Source of the DNA: Planctomycetota bacterium
GTDB lineage: Bacteria > Planctomycetota > UBA1135
DNA: 50,718 nt
Assembly: GCA_002705055.1 (NCBI GenBank)
Contig: PAHY01000055.1
Location: forward strand, 1 to 50,718
Direction of reading: 5' to 3'
Shown: piece after piece, positions 43,535 to 50,718 of the stretch
How the letters are laid out: the number at the start of each line of letters is the position of its first letter
Numbering within the stretch: position 1 is the stretch's first letter
Notes under the pieces: model-generated
Told to the model about the DNA's origin: nothing
Seen by the model: only the letters and a program-made list of their open reading frames with translations
The model's database searches: none
Translations under genes and position numbers: made by a program

Positions 43535-43631
43535 GGGGCGCTCTTGCGAGATCCCTTCGTTGGAGCGATTGGCGAATCCTGAATGGCTGACCGGCGGCGC
43601 ATCGCAGGAGAGACCGAAGTCTCATGACTGG

Positions 43632-43637
43632 TAGACT
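43632..43637 (+). promoter_or_regulatory. -10-like hexamer TAGACT before the lipoprotein gene at 43644
   Basis: TAGACT ends exactly 6 nt (CTCGAA) before the ATG at 43644. AGTCT and AGACT form a small inverted repeat around it (43619-43637). Confidence 0.45.
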
Positions 43638-43643
43638 CTCGAA

Positions 43644-44099
43644 ATGCGCTACGCCTATCTCATTCTTGCCCTGATGGCTTCTGCATGTCATGCGCCGGAA
43701 ACTTCCGAGGCGCAGCCGGAATACACGCCCGAGTACTCCGAGGGCTCGCAGGACGCGAGTTGGGCCTTTGAGATGAACTCCGATGACCCGGGCGTGGTGT
43801 GGTCGATCGATCTGCAGGTGTCGCGTCCGGTTCAGATGTTGCGATTGGCTAACGGCAAGGTGATTTCGCTTGGCGGAGAGAACCTGTGCGCAGTCTGGGC
43901 TCGTGATGCAATCGAGCGGCTTGCGGCCGCGAATGAAGCCGGGGAGTTTGAGATGACCGCGGCCTCGATTGAGGCCTACCTGCGCGGGGCAGTCTCCGAC
44001 CCCCGTGCCGAAGTGAGAGTCGTGGTGTCGCAGCGAGATGGGCGAGCGCCTTACGGCGAGCTGGAGCAGATGATCGGCTTGAGCGGGCGGCCGAAGTGA
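43644..44099 (+). CDS. small lipoprotein of unknown function
   Basis: A 151-residue protein. The lipoprotein signal is clear: MRYAYLILALMASACHAPE, lipobox MASAC with cleavage before Cys15. The mature part is acidic and holds one beta-rich segment (VVWSIDLQVSRPVQMLRLAN) and a short C-terminal domain. No family recognised. It overlaps the nucleotidyltransferase gene in GTGA, so the two are co-transcribed, although a periplasmic lipoprotein and a cytosolic enzyme need not share a function. Confidence 0.75.
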   Translation: MRYAYLILALMASACHAPETSEAQPEYTPEYSEGSQDASWAFEMNSDDPGVVWSIDLQVSRPVQMLRLANGKVISLGGENLCAVWARDAIERLAAANEAGEFEMTAASIEAYLRGAVSDPRAEVRVVVSQRDGRAPYGELEQMIGLSGRPK

Positions 44100-44893
44100 T
44101 CGCCGCAGACATTCGAGCCGAGATCGACTCGCGTCTCGATGCCATCGAGGCCGAGCACGAGGTACGTATCGTGTTTGCCTGTGAATCAGGCAGCCGCGCG
44201 TGGGGATTTGCTTCGCCGGATAGCGATTACGACGTGCGCTTCATCTATCTGCACCGCCGCGACTGGTATCTATCGATCGGTTCGGAGCGACGGCGCGATG
44301 TGATTGAAACGCCGCTCGAAGGAGTGTGGGACATCAACGGCTGGGATCTGCGCAAGGCGCTGCATCTGTTTGGTAAGTCCAATCCTCCGTTGCTCGAGTG
44401 GCTCTCTTCGCCGATCGTCTATCGCGAGCGCTGGACCGTCGCGCAGAACATGCGCGAGCTGCTGCCGCGCTGCTACTCGCCACGTGCGTCGATGTATCAC
44501 TATCGAAACATGGCCACGCGCCACTTCACAAAGTACCTAGATCAAGATCAGGTCGCGCTGAAAAAGTACTTCTACGCGCTGCGCCCGACGTTGGCCTGCG
44601 AGTGGATCGAGGCAGGTCGTGGCGCCGCTCCGACTGAGTTCGAGAAGCTGTACAAAGCGGCGCCGCTCTCGAATGCTGTGCGGTCCGAAGTGGAGCGTCT
44701 GCTCGAGCAGAAGGTTGCAGGTGGCGAAGCCAGCAAGGGCGAGCGACTCCCGGCTTTGCACGCTTACCTGGCGCAAAAGTTCGAGCAGTTCGAGCGCGAC
44801 CCCGTCGACGAAGAGGCCACGCGCTACGACGCCGCACCGCTGAACGCGCTCTTCCGCGCATCGCTCGAGGAGGTCTGGGGCGCTGATGTGTGA
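44096..44893 (+). CDS. RlaP-type nucleotidyltransferase (COG3541/YcgL family)
   Basis: A 265-residue protein of the polymerase-beta-like nucleotidyltransferase superfamily. The active-site motif is CESGSRAWGFASPDSDYDVR (G-S-x-A-x-G-x6-S-D-Y-D) at about 26-46, with FIYLHRRDWYL after it and the family segments WDINGWDLRKALHLFGKSNP and YHYRNMATRHFTKYL. COG3541 proteins have been linked to RNA repair by neighbourhood in other genomes; the substrate is unknown. The start is a GTG at 44096 in a GTGA overlap. A frameshifted small gene follows directly. Confidence 0.88.
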   Translation: MIAADIRAEIDSRLDAIEAEHEVRIVFACESGSRAWGFASPDSDYDVRFIYLHRRDWYLSIGSERRRDVIETPLEGVWDINGWDLRKALHLFGKSNPPLLEWLSSPIVYRERWTVAQNMRELLPRCYSPRASMYHYRNMATRHFTKYLDQDQVALKKYFYALRPTLACEWIEAGRGAAPTEFEKLYKAAPLSNAVRSEVERLLEQKVAGGEASKGERLPALHAYLAQKFEQFERDPVDEEATRYDAAPLNALFRASLEEVWGADV

Positions 44894-44894
44894 G

Positions 44895-45205
44895 ATGCTC
44901 TTTGTCGCCGTCCCTCCGGAGCTGGATGAACTCCCGGCAAGCGAGCACGTGCACTGGGAGCCGATGGATCAGTCCGGGCGCGGGCCGACTTCAAGCCCGG
45001 AAAGGCGGAGCGGGCCGCCCTGTGGGCGGAGCTCGTTGCCGCAGTCACACGCGTGGGATCCATCGAGTACTTCGCAGTTTGGTGCAGCGGACTCATTTCC
45101 GAGATTCGCCAATCGGACTTGCCCGTGAGCCGAGTGTCGGCGAGTGCTTTTGAGGAAGGCGCGCCATGGTTTGAGGAGCGCCGGCGTATTAGGATCGTGC
45201 CGTGA
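44895..45205 (+). pseudogene. small gene broken by an apparent frameshift
   Basis: Two protein-like pieces lie in different frames. The first begins at ATG 44895 (MLFVAVPPELDELPASEHVH, then WEPMDQSG). The second continues one base out of register from near 44975 (RADFKPGKAERAALWAELVA, later YFAVWCSGLISEIRQSDLPV and FEEGAPWFEERRRIRIVP) and stops at TGA 45203-45205. The second frame has no start codon after its last upstream stop. Joined, they would give a protein of about 100 residues filling the gap exactly, with a GTGA overlap to the next gene. The shift lies within the GC-rich run at about 44970-44985. It could be a mutation, a sequencing error or a programmed shift. I do not recognise the protein. 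Confidence 0.55.
45190..45195 (+). promoter_or_regulatory. -10-like hexamer TAGGAT before the lipoprotein gene at 45202
   Basis: TAGGAT ends exactly 6 nt (CGTGCC) before the GTG at 45202. It lies inside the end of the frameshifted gene. Confidence 0.45.
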
Positions 45206-45597
45206 TGCGTTTCGCGCTGCTTGCCACCGCTTTGTTTGCCTCGTGCGCCTCGTCGCCGCAGCCTGAGGGCCCAGAGCCGTCCGCCGAGTTCCTCGCCGCG
45301 CCCGGCGAGTCCAGCGCGATCGTGGTCGAGGTAGGAGCAGGTGAGCAGAGCTACCTGGTGCAGTATGAGCTGCTCATTCCGGCAACCCTCGAGGCGAAGG
45401 AACGGCAGTTTCCGCAGTCCCATGCGTCCACGCTGATGGGTGAGCTGGAGGAAGGGCTTGGGAATGAAGTCGCGCTCGATGAGGCTCCGCTGACGATCGA
45501 GGAAGTGGAGCTGATGGCGGATCGCGTGGTCACGCGTGTCGATCTGCCGGTGGGTTCGACGGTGTCGATTCGGATCACTCCGGCGCCAGGGAGCTAG
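45202..45597 (+). CDS. small lipoprotein of unknown function
   Basis: A 131-residue protein with a clear lipoprotein signal (MRFALLATALFASCASSP, lipobox LFASC). The mature part is acidic, with a beta-rich stretch YLVQYELLIPATLEAKERQF and a C-terminal VDLPVGSTVSIRITPAPGS. No family recognised. GTG 45202 and ATG 45205 are adjacent; the hexamer spacing favours GTG, the more usual codon favours ATG. Its end overlaps the convergent gene at 45594 by 4 bases. Confidence 0.75.
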   Translation: MMRFALLATALFASCASSPQPEGPEPSAEFLAAPGESSAIVVEVGAGEQSYLVQYELLIPATLEAKERQFPQSHASTLMGELEEGLGNEVALDEAPLTIEEVELMADRVVTRVDLPVGSTVSIRITPAPGS

Positions 45598-46712
45598 CGC
45601 GAGGTCGTCGCGCCGTTCGCAAAGAGCAGCACGGCTTCGTCAAGCTCCCAGGGCTCAGTGGCGTCGCGCCGGCTCTCGATTGTGAGATGGGCCTGGCCAC
45701 CTTCACCCTCACGGAAGGTGAAGCGCAGCTGGCTTCCATCCGGCTGGGGCGGAGCCAGCGCGACAAAGGAGTCCGCTTCCGCAGCGGAATAGCTGACCAC
45801 GGCCGGAGTGTCCGGGTGGTCATCGAGCACCGTCGCCTCAAAGCGTTGGGCGTAGGTGTTCCAGGTCAGGTGGTAGAAGACTTCGCGATCATGCCCACCG
45901 TCGGAGTAGCGCAGGAAGCCGATCAAGGCGCTGCCGTCGAGCACCTGATAGCCGACCCAGCTCACAGGATGCGGGAGCGGGACCTTGTCGTTTATCGAAC
46001 AGCGGATGCCCTCGCGCCGACCTTTCAGAAAGGAGGAGTGCGCGAACTGCGGCAGGGTGGCGCGGCTGCCATCCACATAGGTGTGCGCGCGGCCGCCAGC
46101 CGGATCGAGCGTGGGGACAGCCTCCTTGCGCGTGAACTCCATGATCCACTGATTGCGCCAGGTCTTGCCGCCGTCTTCGGAGTAGGCGTCGTCCCAGCGC
46201 AGTGAGTTTGGCGTGATGTCGTTGAAGCTGTAACGCGAGATGCTCTTGGTTCCATCCGCGCGCTCACTCACCGACTGAAAGTCACCGCGACCGTGGCGGA
46301 AGCTGCCGCTCAGGCTCGATGAACCTGAGCGATCCTGCCCCGGCCAGTTGAGCCACAGCACCCATTCCTTCCGCTTGGTGTCGTAGTAGCGCAGGCTATA
46401 ACCCTTGATGTGGGGCGAGTCCCAGAGTTCGAGCACGGCTTTGCCGAACAGGATGGGATAGATGCGCGCTTCGGCTTTCACCGAGTCCTTCCAGCTCAGG
46501 TCCGGCTGCTGAATCCGCAGGTTGACATCCCAGCCGCCGACCCAGAAGTCGAACTGGCGCGACTCGGGCGGCAGTTCCAAGCGGCCCGGGCGTTCCGGCG
46601 CCCATGCCGGGCGGCCCGACCGATCTGCGTCGAGGTCTAGCTCCAGTTTCTGGGCGAAAGCTGGAGTCGCGCCAGCGAGCAGCGCAAGAAGCAGGGACGC
46701 AGGCAAAGCCAT
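45594..46712 (-). CDS. secreted protein with DUF1579-like domain
   Basis: A 372-residue exported protein. A cleavable signal covers residues 1-20 (LPASLLLALLAGATPAFA-Q). Residues 50-200 resemble the DUF1579-like beta-barrel domain (SRQFDFWVGGWDVNLRIQQP near 51 and YSLRYYDTKRKEWVLWLNWP near 105). A second copy of similar style may start near 215. Such domains are common in exported proteins of soil and marine bacteria, with unknown function. It lies 53 bases after the oxidoreductase gene and is convergent with the lipoprotein gene to its left. Confidence 0.75.
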   Translation of the reverse strand: MALPASLLLALLAGATPAFAQKLELDLDADRSGRPAWAPERPGRLELPPESRQFDFWVGGWDVNLRIQQPDLSWKDSVKAEARIYPILFGKAVLELWDSPHIKGYSLRYYDTKRKEWVLWLNWPGQDRSGSSSLSGSFRHGRGDFQSVSERADGTKSISRYSFNDITPNSLRWDDAYSEDGGKTWRNQWIMEFTRKEAVPTLDPAGGRAHTYVDGSRATLPQFAHSSFLKGRREGIRCSINDKVPLPHPVSWVGYQVLDGSALIGFLRYSDGGHDREVFYHLTWNTYAQRFEATVLDDHPDTPAVVSYSAAEADSFVALAPPQPDGSQLRFTFREGEGGQAHLTIESRRDATEPWELDEAVLLFANGATTSR

Positions 46713-46765
46713 GCTCCCAGCATGACACGTGACCGCGTCCTGCGCGCTGCTGGGGCGAACGGCTG

Positions 46766-48508
46766 TTAGGCCGTGGGAGCCTGCGCGTGCGCGATGGCCG
46801 CGGCCACGCGTTTGCCGTCGAGGGCGGCGCTGACGATGCCGCCCGCGAAGCCCGCGCCTTCGCCGCAGGGGTAAAGGCCGGCGACGGTGGCGCTTTGCAG
46901 CGCGCGTTCTTCGCCCTCGTCCACGCGCGTGATGCGCACCGGCGACGAGGTGCGCGTCTCGACGCCGACCATCTGCCCTTCGGGGCCGGCGAAGCCGCGG
47001 ATCTGACCCTGGAAGATCTTCAGGCCTTCCGCCAGACGATTCGCGATGCCCTTCGGCAGCACCTCGTAGAGGTTGGCGGGCGTCAGGCCGGGCAGGTAGC
47101 TGGTGGGGTTGGGCGCCTCCGCCGGACCTTCGCCCGCCGCGAACAGATCGCAGCGATGGACCGGCGCCTTGTTGTCGCCGCCGCCCGCGCGCGCGGCCAG
47201 CACTTCGAGCGCGGTCTGCAGCCGCACGCCAAACAGCGGGTCGATCCCCGGGTGCACCGGCAGCCGGCCCTCGGCGACATCAATCGGCTCGCCGCCGCGT
47301 GGGTCCACCACCTTCTCGTGCAGCAGCGGATGATCCGAAAGCGCCGCCGCCCGCTTCAGTACCTCCGGCCAACCCCAGCGCCAACCGCGCTTGCCGCACC
47401 AGTCTTTGGGCTGAATCTCGACCACGAAGCCGGAGTTGGCAAACGGGGAGTCGCGCTTCGACAGACTCATGCCGTTGACGACCAGCGTGCCCGGCTGCGT
47501 GTGACTCGGCACGATCCAACCGCCCGGGCACATGCAGAAGGAGTACACCCCGCGCTCGTGCACCTGTGTCGACAGCTCGTAGAAGGCGGCCGGCAGCGCG
47601 GCTTCATCCTTCTTGCCGCGATACTGATGTGCATCCAGCCAAGGCTGGGGATGCTCGACGCGCACGCCCATCGCAAAACCCTTGGCTTCGAGGGTCGCTC
47701 CGGCGGCCGAGGCCATGCGCAGCGCATCGAGTGCCGAGTGCCCTGTCGCCAGCACGACGGCATCGGCGGCGATCTCCTCGCCGTCAGCCAGCTTCACGCC
47801 GGTGACGCGCGGCGGTTCGCCAGCCTCGGTCAGCAGCTCAACCACCTTGGCGCCGAAGCGCACGTCGCCGGCCTGCAGCAAAGTCTCGCGCATCGCCTCG
47901 ACGACCTTGGGCAGGCGGTTCGAGCCGATGTGCGGGCGCCACGACCAAAGAATGCTCTCAGGCGCGCCGTGCCGCACCAGGTCGAGCAGCACTTCGCGAA
48001 TCGCGACGCGATCCTTGCTGCGCGTGTACAGCTTGCCGTCCGAGTAAGTGCCCGCGCCGCCCTCGCCGAAGCAGTAGTTCGACTCGGGGTTGGTGTCGGT
48101 GCCGCGGTTGAGCTGCGCCAGATCCTTGCGGCGGGTCTGCACATCCTGGCCGCGTTCGAGCACGGTCACGCGCACGCCGGCGCGTAGCAGCTCGAGTGCG
48201 CTGAACAGTCCGGCCGGTCCACTGCCCACCACGACCACGTGCGGCGCGTCGGCCGCGGGGCGCGTCAGCTGCGGCGGATCGAAGTCCTCGAACACGGGCC
48301 CTTCCTCGGAGTCGGACCAGATCGTGAACCGCATCTGCCAGGCCAGCTTGCCCGGCCGCGCGTCGAGACTCGTGCGGTCCTGCCGCATCGCGCCGATCTG
48401 CTCCTGCTTCCAGCCGAGCTCCCGACAAATGCGGGAGATTAGCTCGTCAGGTTCGAGCTGTTCTGGATCCTTTTCAGGCGGCAGACGGAGGGTGACCTCG
48501 CGCGGCAT
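46766..48508 (-). CDS. FAD-dependent oxidoreductase, COG2509 family
   Basis: A 580-residue flavoprotein. The first 90 residues form the N-terminal domain typical of this family. The FAD-binding fold is VVVVGSGPAGLFSALELLRA at about 91-110, followed by VLERGQDVQTRRKDLAQLNR and the diagnostic NYCFGEGGAGTYSDGKLYTR. It ends with LYPCGEGAGFAGGIVSAALD, the usual flavin-contacting C-terminus. The substrate is unknown; the family is annotated only as a dehydrogenase. The start at 48508 lies 6 nt after TACAAT in a 17-bp gap shared with the cupin gene on the other strand. Confidence 0.9.
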   Translation of the reverse strand: MPREVTLRLPPEKDPEQLEPDELISRICRELGWKQEQIGAMRQDRTSLDARPGKLAWQMRFTIWSDSEEGPVFEDFDPPQLTRPAADAPHVVVVGSGPAGLFSALELLRAGVRVTVLERGQDVQTRRKDLAQLNRGTDTNPESNYCFGEGGAGTYSDGKLYTRSKDRVAIREVLLDLVRHGAPESILWSWRPHIGSNRLPKVVEAMRETLLQAGDVRFGAKVVELLTEAGEPPRVTGVKLADGEEIAADAVVLATGHSALDALRMASAAGATLEAKGFAMGVRVEHPQPWLDAHQYRGKKDEAALPAAFYELSTQVHERGVYSFCMCPGGWIVPSHTQPGTLVVNGMSLSKRDSPFANSGFVVEIQPKDWCGKRGWRWGWPEVLKRAAALSDHPLLHEKVVDPRGGEPIDVAEGRLPVHPGIDPLFGVRLQTALEVLAARAGGGDNKAPVHRCDLFAAGEGPAEAPNPTSYLPGLTPANLYEVLPKGIANRLAEGLKIFQGQIRGFAGPEGQMVGVETRTSSPVRITRVDEGEERALQSATVAGLYPCGEGAGFAGGIVSAALDGKRVAAAIAHAQAPTA

Positions 48509-48513
48509 CCCAG

Positions 48514-48520
48514 TATTGTA
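48514..48520. promoter_or_regulatory. symmetric bidirectional -10 element in a 17-bp divergent gap
   Basis: TATTGTA reads TATTGT on the plus strand (48514-48519) and TACAAT on the minus strand (48520-48515). Each hexamer ends exactly 6 nt from its start codon: GTG 48526 for the cupin gene and ATG 48508 for the oxidoreductase gene. Any -35 contacts must lie in the opposite coding region. Confidence 0.65.
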
Positions 48521-48525
48521 GAGGG

Positions 48526-48897
48526 GTGGAGAAGATCGCCCTCGCCGAGAAGTTCGCTCAATTCGACGAGCACTGGTCGCCGCGCATCATCGGCGAGGCC
48601 AACGGCCAGTACCTGAAGATCGCCAAGGTGCAGGGCGAGTTTGTGGCGCATATTCACGAGCACGAAGACGAGGCCTTCCTCTGCGTCGCCGGTCGCTTTG
48701 GCATTCGTTTCCCGGCCAGCGGCAAGGTCGTCGAGCTCGGCCCCGGCGAGATGTGCATCGTGCCGGCGGGCGTCGAGCACCAACCCTTCGCCGACGAAGA
48801 GGCGCAGGTGATGATGTTCGAACCGAAGCAGACGGCGCACACCGGCGCGGTCGATTCCGATCTCACCAAGTCCGTCGAGGATCAGCCGCGAATTTGA
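48526..48897 (+). CDS. cupin domain protein
   Basis: A 123-residue single-domain cupin. The opening IALAEKFAQFDEHWSPRIIG is typical of a widespread family of small cupins. The metal site is FVAHIHEHEDEAFLCVAGRF (H-x-H-x3-E) with a second motif GEMCIVPAGVEHQPFADEEA. No signal peptide, so cytosolic. Function unknown; these proteins often bind metal and a small sugar or acid. It starts with GTG at 48526, fixed by the family opening, and overlaps the next gene in TTGA. Confidence 0.9.
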   Translation: MEKIALAEKFAQFDEHWSPRIIGEANGQYLKIAKVQGEFVAHIHEHEDEAFLCVAGRFGIRFPASGKVVELGPGEMCIVPAGVEHQPFADEEAQVMMFEPKQTAHTGAVDSDLTKSVEDQPRI

Positions 48898-49598
48898 AGA
48901 ACCTCGATCGGGACCGCGTACGCGATTGGCTCTATCCGGAGCTGATGTTCTCCGTGATGCCGGAGAAACCGATTCCCGGTTTTCTTGGGAAGAAGGAGCT
49001 CAGCCGGCGCGTCGCGCTTCGGCACCGGGGTGGCAGGAGCACGCTGGTGCATGAGCATGTTTCGCTCATCAAGGTGTGCGTCTATCTGCTGGCCCTTGGC
49101 ACGCTTGCCATCGCTGGCGCTCTGACTCTGGAAGACCAAGGCTGGAGTTTCCTTGGCTGGTCACTGTTGGCCGAGATCTTCATTGTGTTTGGAGGTGCGA
49201 TCGGTGCGCTCTTGCTGTGGCTTTTTCGACAGAGCAATCTGGCTTACCTTGCCCGTGGCCCGATTCTGGAAGTGATCGCAGGGGACACGCGGGTCATGCT
49301 GCACCAGGGCAAGCAGTCGATCGATTGGGAATCGATGCGGGCCGTTGCGCGCTTGAGAGGCTTCACCGAAGTCGACGAAAAGAAGGTGCGTGCGCAGCAG
49401 ATCTCCATCATCGTGCAGGAAGGAGATCTCTTCCGGCAGATTCCGCTCGTGACGATTCGCGGGCACAAGGTCGGCGCGGCGTTGAAGCTCGCCGACTTTC
49501 TCTATTTGCCGCTGATCGGGGGCAGGAATACGAAGCGGCTGCGAAAGAAGCGCACTGCTCCACGTCCATCGCGGGCGATGTCACGCAAGCAGGTCTGA
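48894..49598 (+). CDS. membrane protein of unknown family, first of three related genes
   Basis: A 234-residue protein starting at TTG 48894 in a TTGA overlap with the cupin gene; frame upstream of this is antisense-like. An N-terminal cytosolic stretch (residues 1-55) contains IPGFLGKKELSRRVALRHRG. Two hydrophobic segments follow (about 60-80, VCVYLLALGTLAIAGALTLE, and 90-115, SLLAEIFIVFGGAIGALLLW). The C-terminal half looks like a small beta domain (ILEVIAGDTRVMLHQGKQSI and DLFRQIPLVTIRGHKVGAAL), possibly PH-like. The FLGKKE block recurs in the gene at 50345. No function can be assigned. Confidence 0.75.
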   Translation: MKNLDRDRVRDWLYPELMFSVMPEKPIPGFLGKKELSRRVALRHRGGRSTLVHEHVSLIKVCVYLLALGTLAIAGALTLEDQGWSFLGWSLLAEIFIVFGGAIGALLLWLFRQSNLAYLARGPILEVIAGDTRVMLHQGKQSIDWESMRAVARLRGFTEVDEKKVRAQQISIIVQEGDLFRQIPLVTIRGHKVGAALKLADFLYLPLIGGRNTKRLRKKRTAPRPSRAMSRKQV

Positions 49599-49601
49599 TT
49601 G

Positions 49602-50348
49602 ATGGTGGATTCCCATGCGAGCAGTTGCGCCGACCTTCCTGGCAACTGGGAGAAGGCATGGATTGACTTCGAGGAGCTGCCGCGCAGAATCCCGTCGGTC
49701 ATGCTGGGTGATCAGAAAGTGGTGCCCGTGCAGCGCGCATGGCTGAGCGAGAGGCAGGGTCGTTGGCGGCTGCGCGAGTGGTCCAGTCCCTTTCCGGGTG
49801 TCATCCTCCTCGGACTCGTCTTTGCGGCCTATCGGTTCTATCGCGCACGGGGCGACAACGAGCAAGCACGCATTTTCTTTGATCGGGCTCAGGATCGGAA
49901 CGAGGTCTTCTCACAGCTCAAGCTGGGCCCATCACGCGCGGCGGGCGAGGCGGCAGTTTTTGAGCCTCCCTACGTCCCCTGGCAGTCCGCGCTCTCTGTG
50001 TTTGGCATCGTGGTCGGAGTCAATCTCGTGTTCAACCTGTGGGGGCTGCTGCGACCGACGTCCTTCTCCGCCGACGGATCCCGAGTTGTACTGGGCAGGA
50101 AGAACAAGGTCACATTTGACCCGGATCAGATTCAGGGCGTCTATCAGGTGAGCGGGAAGTTCAACGGCCGCTTTCGCGCCTGGGACATCCAACAGATCGG
50201 GTTGCTCTGGCGAACGGACGAAGGCGCAGTCCGCATGCGTGCGATTGCCAGTGTCTACGACAGCGCGCGGACACGGGCGCTCGGCCAGGAGCTCGCCGAT
50301 GTCCTCGGGGTCGAGCTCCTCAGTTCTGAAGCCGAGCCGGACGCATGA
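49602..50348 (+). CDS. membrane protein of unknown family, second of three related genes
   Basis: A 248-residue protein starting at ATG 49602, after a TTG at 49599 that could also serve; the previous stop is adjacent. The N-terminal part has IPSVMLGDQKVVPVQRAWLS, which aligns in position with the LGKK block of its neighbours. Hydrophobic segments lie at about 62-80 (FPGVILLGLVFAAYRFY) and 135-155 (LSVFGIVVGVNLVFNLWGLL). The C-terminal domain (DGSRVVLGRKNKVTFDPDQI and QQIGLLWRTDEGAVRMRAIA) looks like a PH-type beta domain, similar in layout to the first gene. It overlaps the next gene in ATGA. Confidence 0.72.
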   Translation: MVDSHASSCADLPGNWEKAWIDFEELPRRIPSVMLGDQKVVPVQRAWLSERQGRWRLREWSSPFPGVILLGLVFAAYRFYRARGDNEQARIFFDRAQDRNEVFSQLKLGPSRAAGEAAVFEPPYVPWQSALSVFGIVVGVNLVFNLWGLLRPTSFSADGSRVVLGRKNKVTFDPDQIQGVYQVSGKFNGRFRAWDIQQIGLLWRTDEGAVRMRAIASVYDSARTRALGQELADVLGVELLSSEAEPDA

Positions 50349-50718
50349 GTGAAGACTGGAAGCAGGAGTTCGTCCTGCACGAAGAGGCGCCGGCGAAGAT
50401 CGACGCGACCTTTCTCGGCAAGAAGGAGTTTGGTTCGCGTCTGGTGTTGAAGCGCAAGGGGCAGACCCAGTGGGTGCAGTACGAGCGCATTCCCCTTCTT
50501 GCCGTGCTGATCTTCATGATCGTGTTTGGCATCGTGCTGGGGCTGCTGCTCGGTTACGGCGGGCAGCTCGGGCTGACGCCTATCTTTTTTGCGGTCTGGA
50601 CAGGCAACGCAACAGTGGTCCGCGAGCTCTTGGCGAAGGGCAGCGATGGGAGGGTGAGGTACGAGCCGATCATAAAAGGCCTTCTGATCCAGGCGCTGGA
50701 GGATCTCTCGATGTTTGA
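50345..50718 (+). CDS. membrane protein of unknown family, third of three related genes, partial
   Basis: The window ends inside this gene; 124 codons are visible and no stop occurs in frame. The TGA at 50716-50718 is out of frame. The N-terminus has IDATFLGKKEFGSRLVLKRK, the same block as FLGKKELSRRVALRHR in the gene at 48894. A hydrophobic segment follows at about 55-80 (LLAVLIFMIVFGIVLGLLLG). It should continue into a C-terminal domain like those of its two neighbours. Start set by the ATGA overlap. Confidence 0.7.
   Translation, partial: MSEDWKQEFVLHEEAPAKIDATFLGKKEFGSRLVLKRKGQTQWVQYERIPLLAVLIFMIVFGIVLGLLLGYGGQLGLTPIFFAVWTGNATVVRELLAKGSDGRVRYEPIIKGLLIQALEDLSMF

Overview
This is a high-GC Gram-negative bacterial chromosome segment, densely coding and without rRNA, tRNA, CRISPR or recognisable insertion sequences. 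An outer membrane is implied by a Wza-type export lipoprotein, several lipobox proteins and periplasmic binding proteins. Long forms of PstC and PstA, a sulfotransferase-rich glycan locus and many orphan secreted proteins would fit Planctomycetota or a similar deep lineage. That placement is a guess, because no marker gene here settles it.

Layout. (1) 1-1817, minus: a Trm112-like protein, a HIT hydrolase and protoporphyrinogen oxidase (cut by the left edge). (2) 1927-10141, plus: the whole phosphate-starvation module phoB-phoR-pstS-pstC-pstA-pstB-phoU. (3) 10151-14434: a parvulin-type isomerase, a BtuCD/FecCD-type permease and ATPase, gmhA with a small secreted protein gene, and a BtuF/FecB-type lipoprotein. 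(4) 14418-33433: a surface-polysaccharide locus with two arms diverging at about 20400. The minus arm encodes a sulfotransferase, a PglC/EpsL-type phosphoglycosyl transferase, a PglE/EpsN-type aminotransferase, a Wza-like lipoprotein and a Wzz-BY-kinase fusion. The plus arm encodes UDP-L-FucNAc synthesis (fnlA, fnlB, fnlC types), two GT4 glycosyltransferases, a Wzx flippase, a Wzy-like polymerase, two more sulfotransferases, a CE4-type deacetylase and a PglF/FlaA1-type 4,6-dehydratase. (5) 33445-37880: a membrane-anchored unknown, an SLC13/RCK_C transporter and a Spy-like Gly-rich protein, followed by a strong terminator. (6) 38010-42520: a lipoprotein phosphatase-like protein, PlsC, an RlmI-like methyltransferase, an RluA-like pseudouridine synthase, a TIGR01777 epimerase and a GNAT protein. 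(7) 42536-46712: small lipoproteins, a RlaP-type nucleotidyltransferase and a frameshifted small gene. (8) 46766-50718: a COG2509-type FAD oxidoreductase, divergent from a cupin gene and a run of three related membrane-protein genes, the last cut by the right edge.

How the genes work together. Region 2 senses and imports phosphate. Region 4 should make, sulfate, flip, polymerise and export an amino-sugar polysaccharide probably containing N-acetyl-L-fucosamine and perhaps a bacillosamine-type 4-amino sugar. The SLC13 carrier just downstream could supply sulfate or another anion, but this is inference.

The most striking signal is in gene expression. At about a dozen transcription-unit starts a -10-like hexamer (TAnnnT type) ends exactly or nearly 6 nt before the start codon with no Shine-Dalgarno sequence, which predicts leaderless mRNAs. 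Inside operons nearly every junction is a 4-base stop/start overlap (ATGA, GTGA or TTGA). The clearest case is the 17-bp gap between the oxidoreductase and cupin genes, where one symmetric hexamer sits 6 nt from both start codons.
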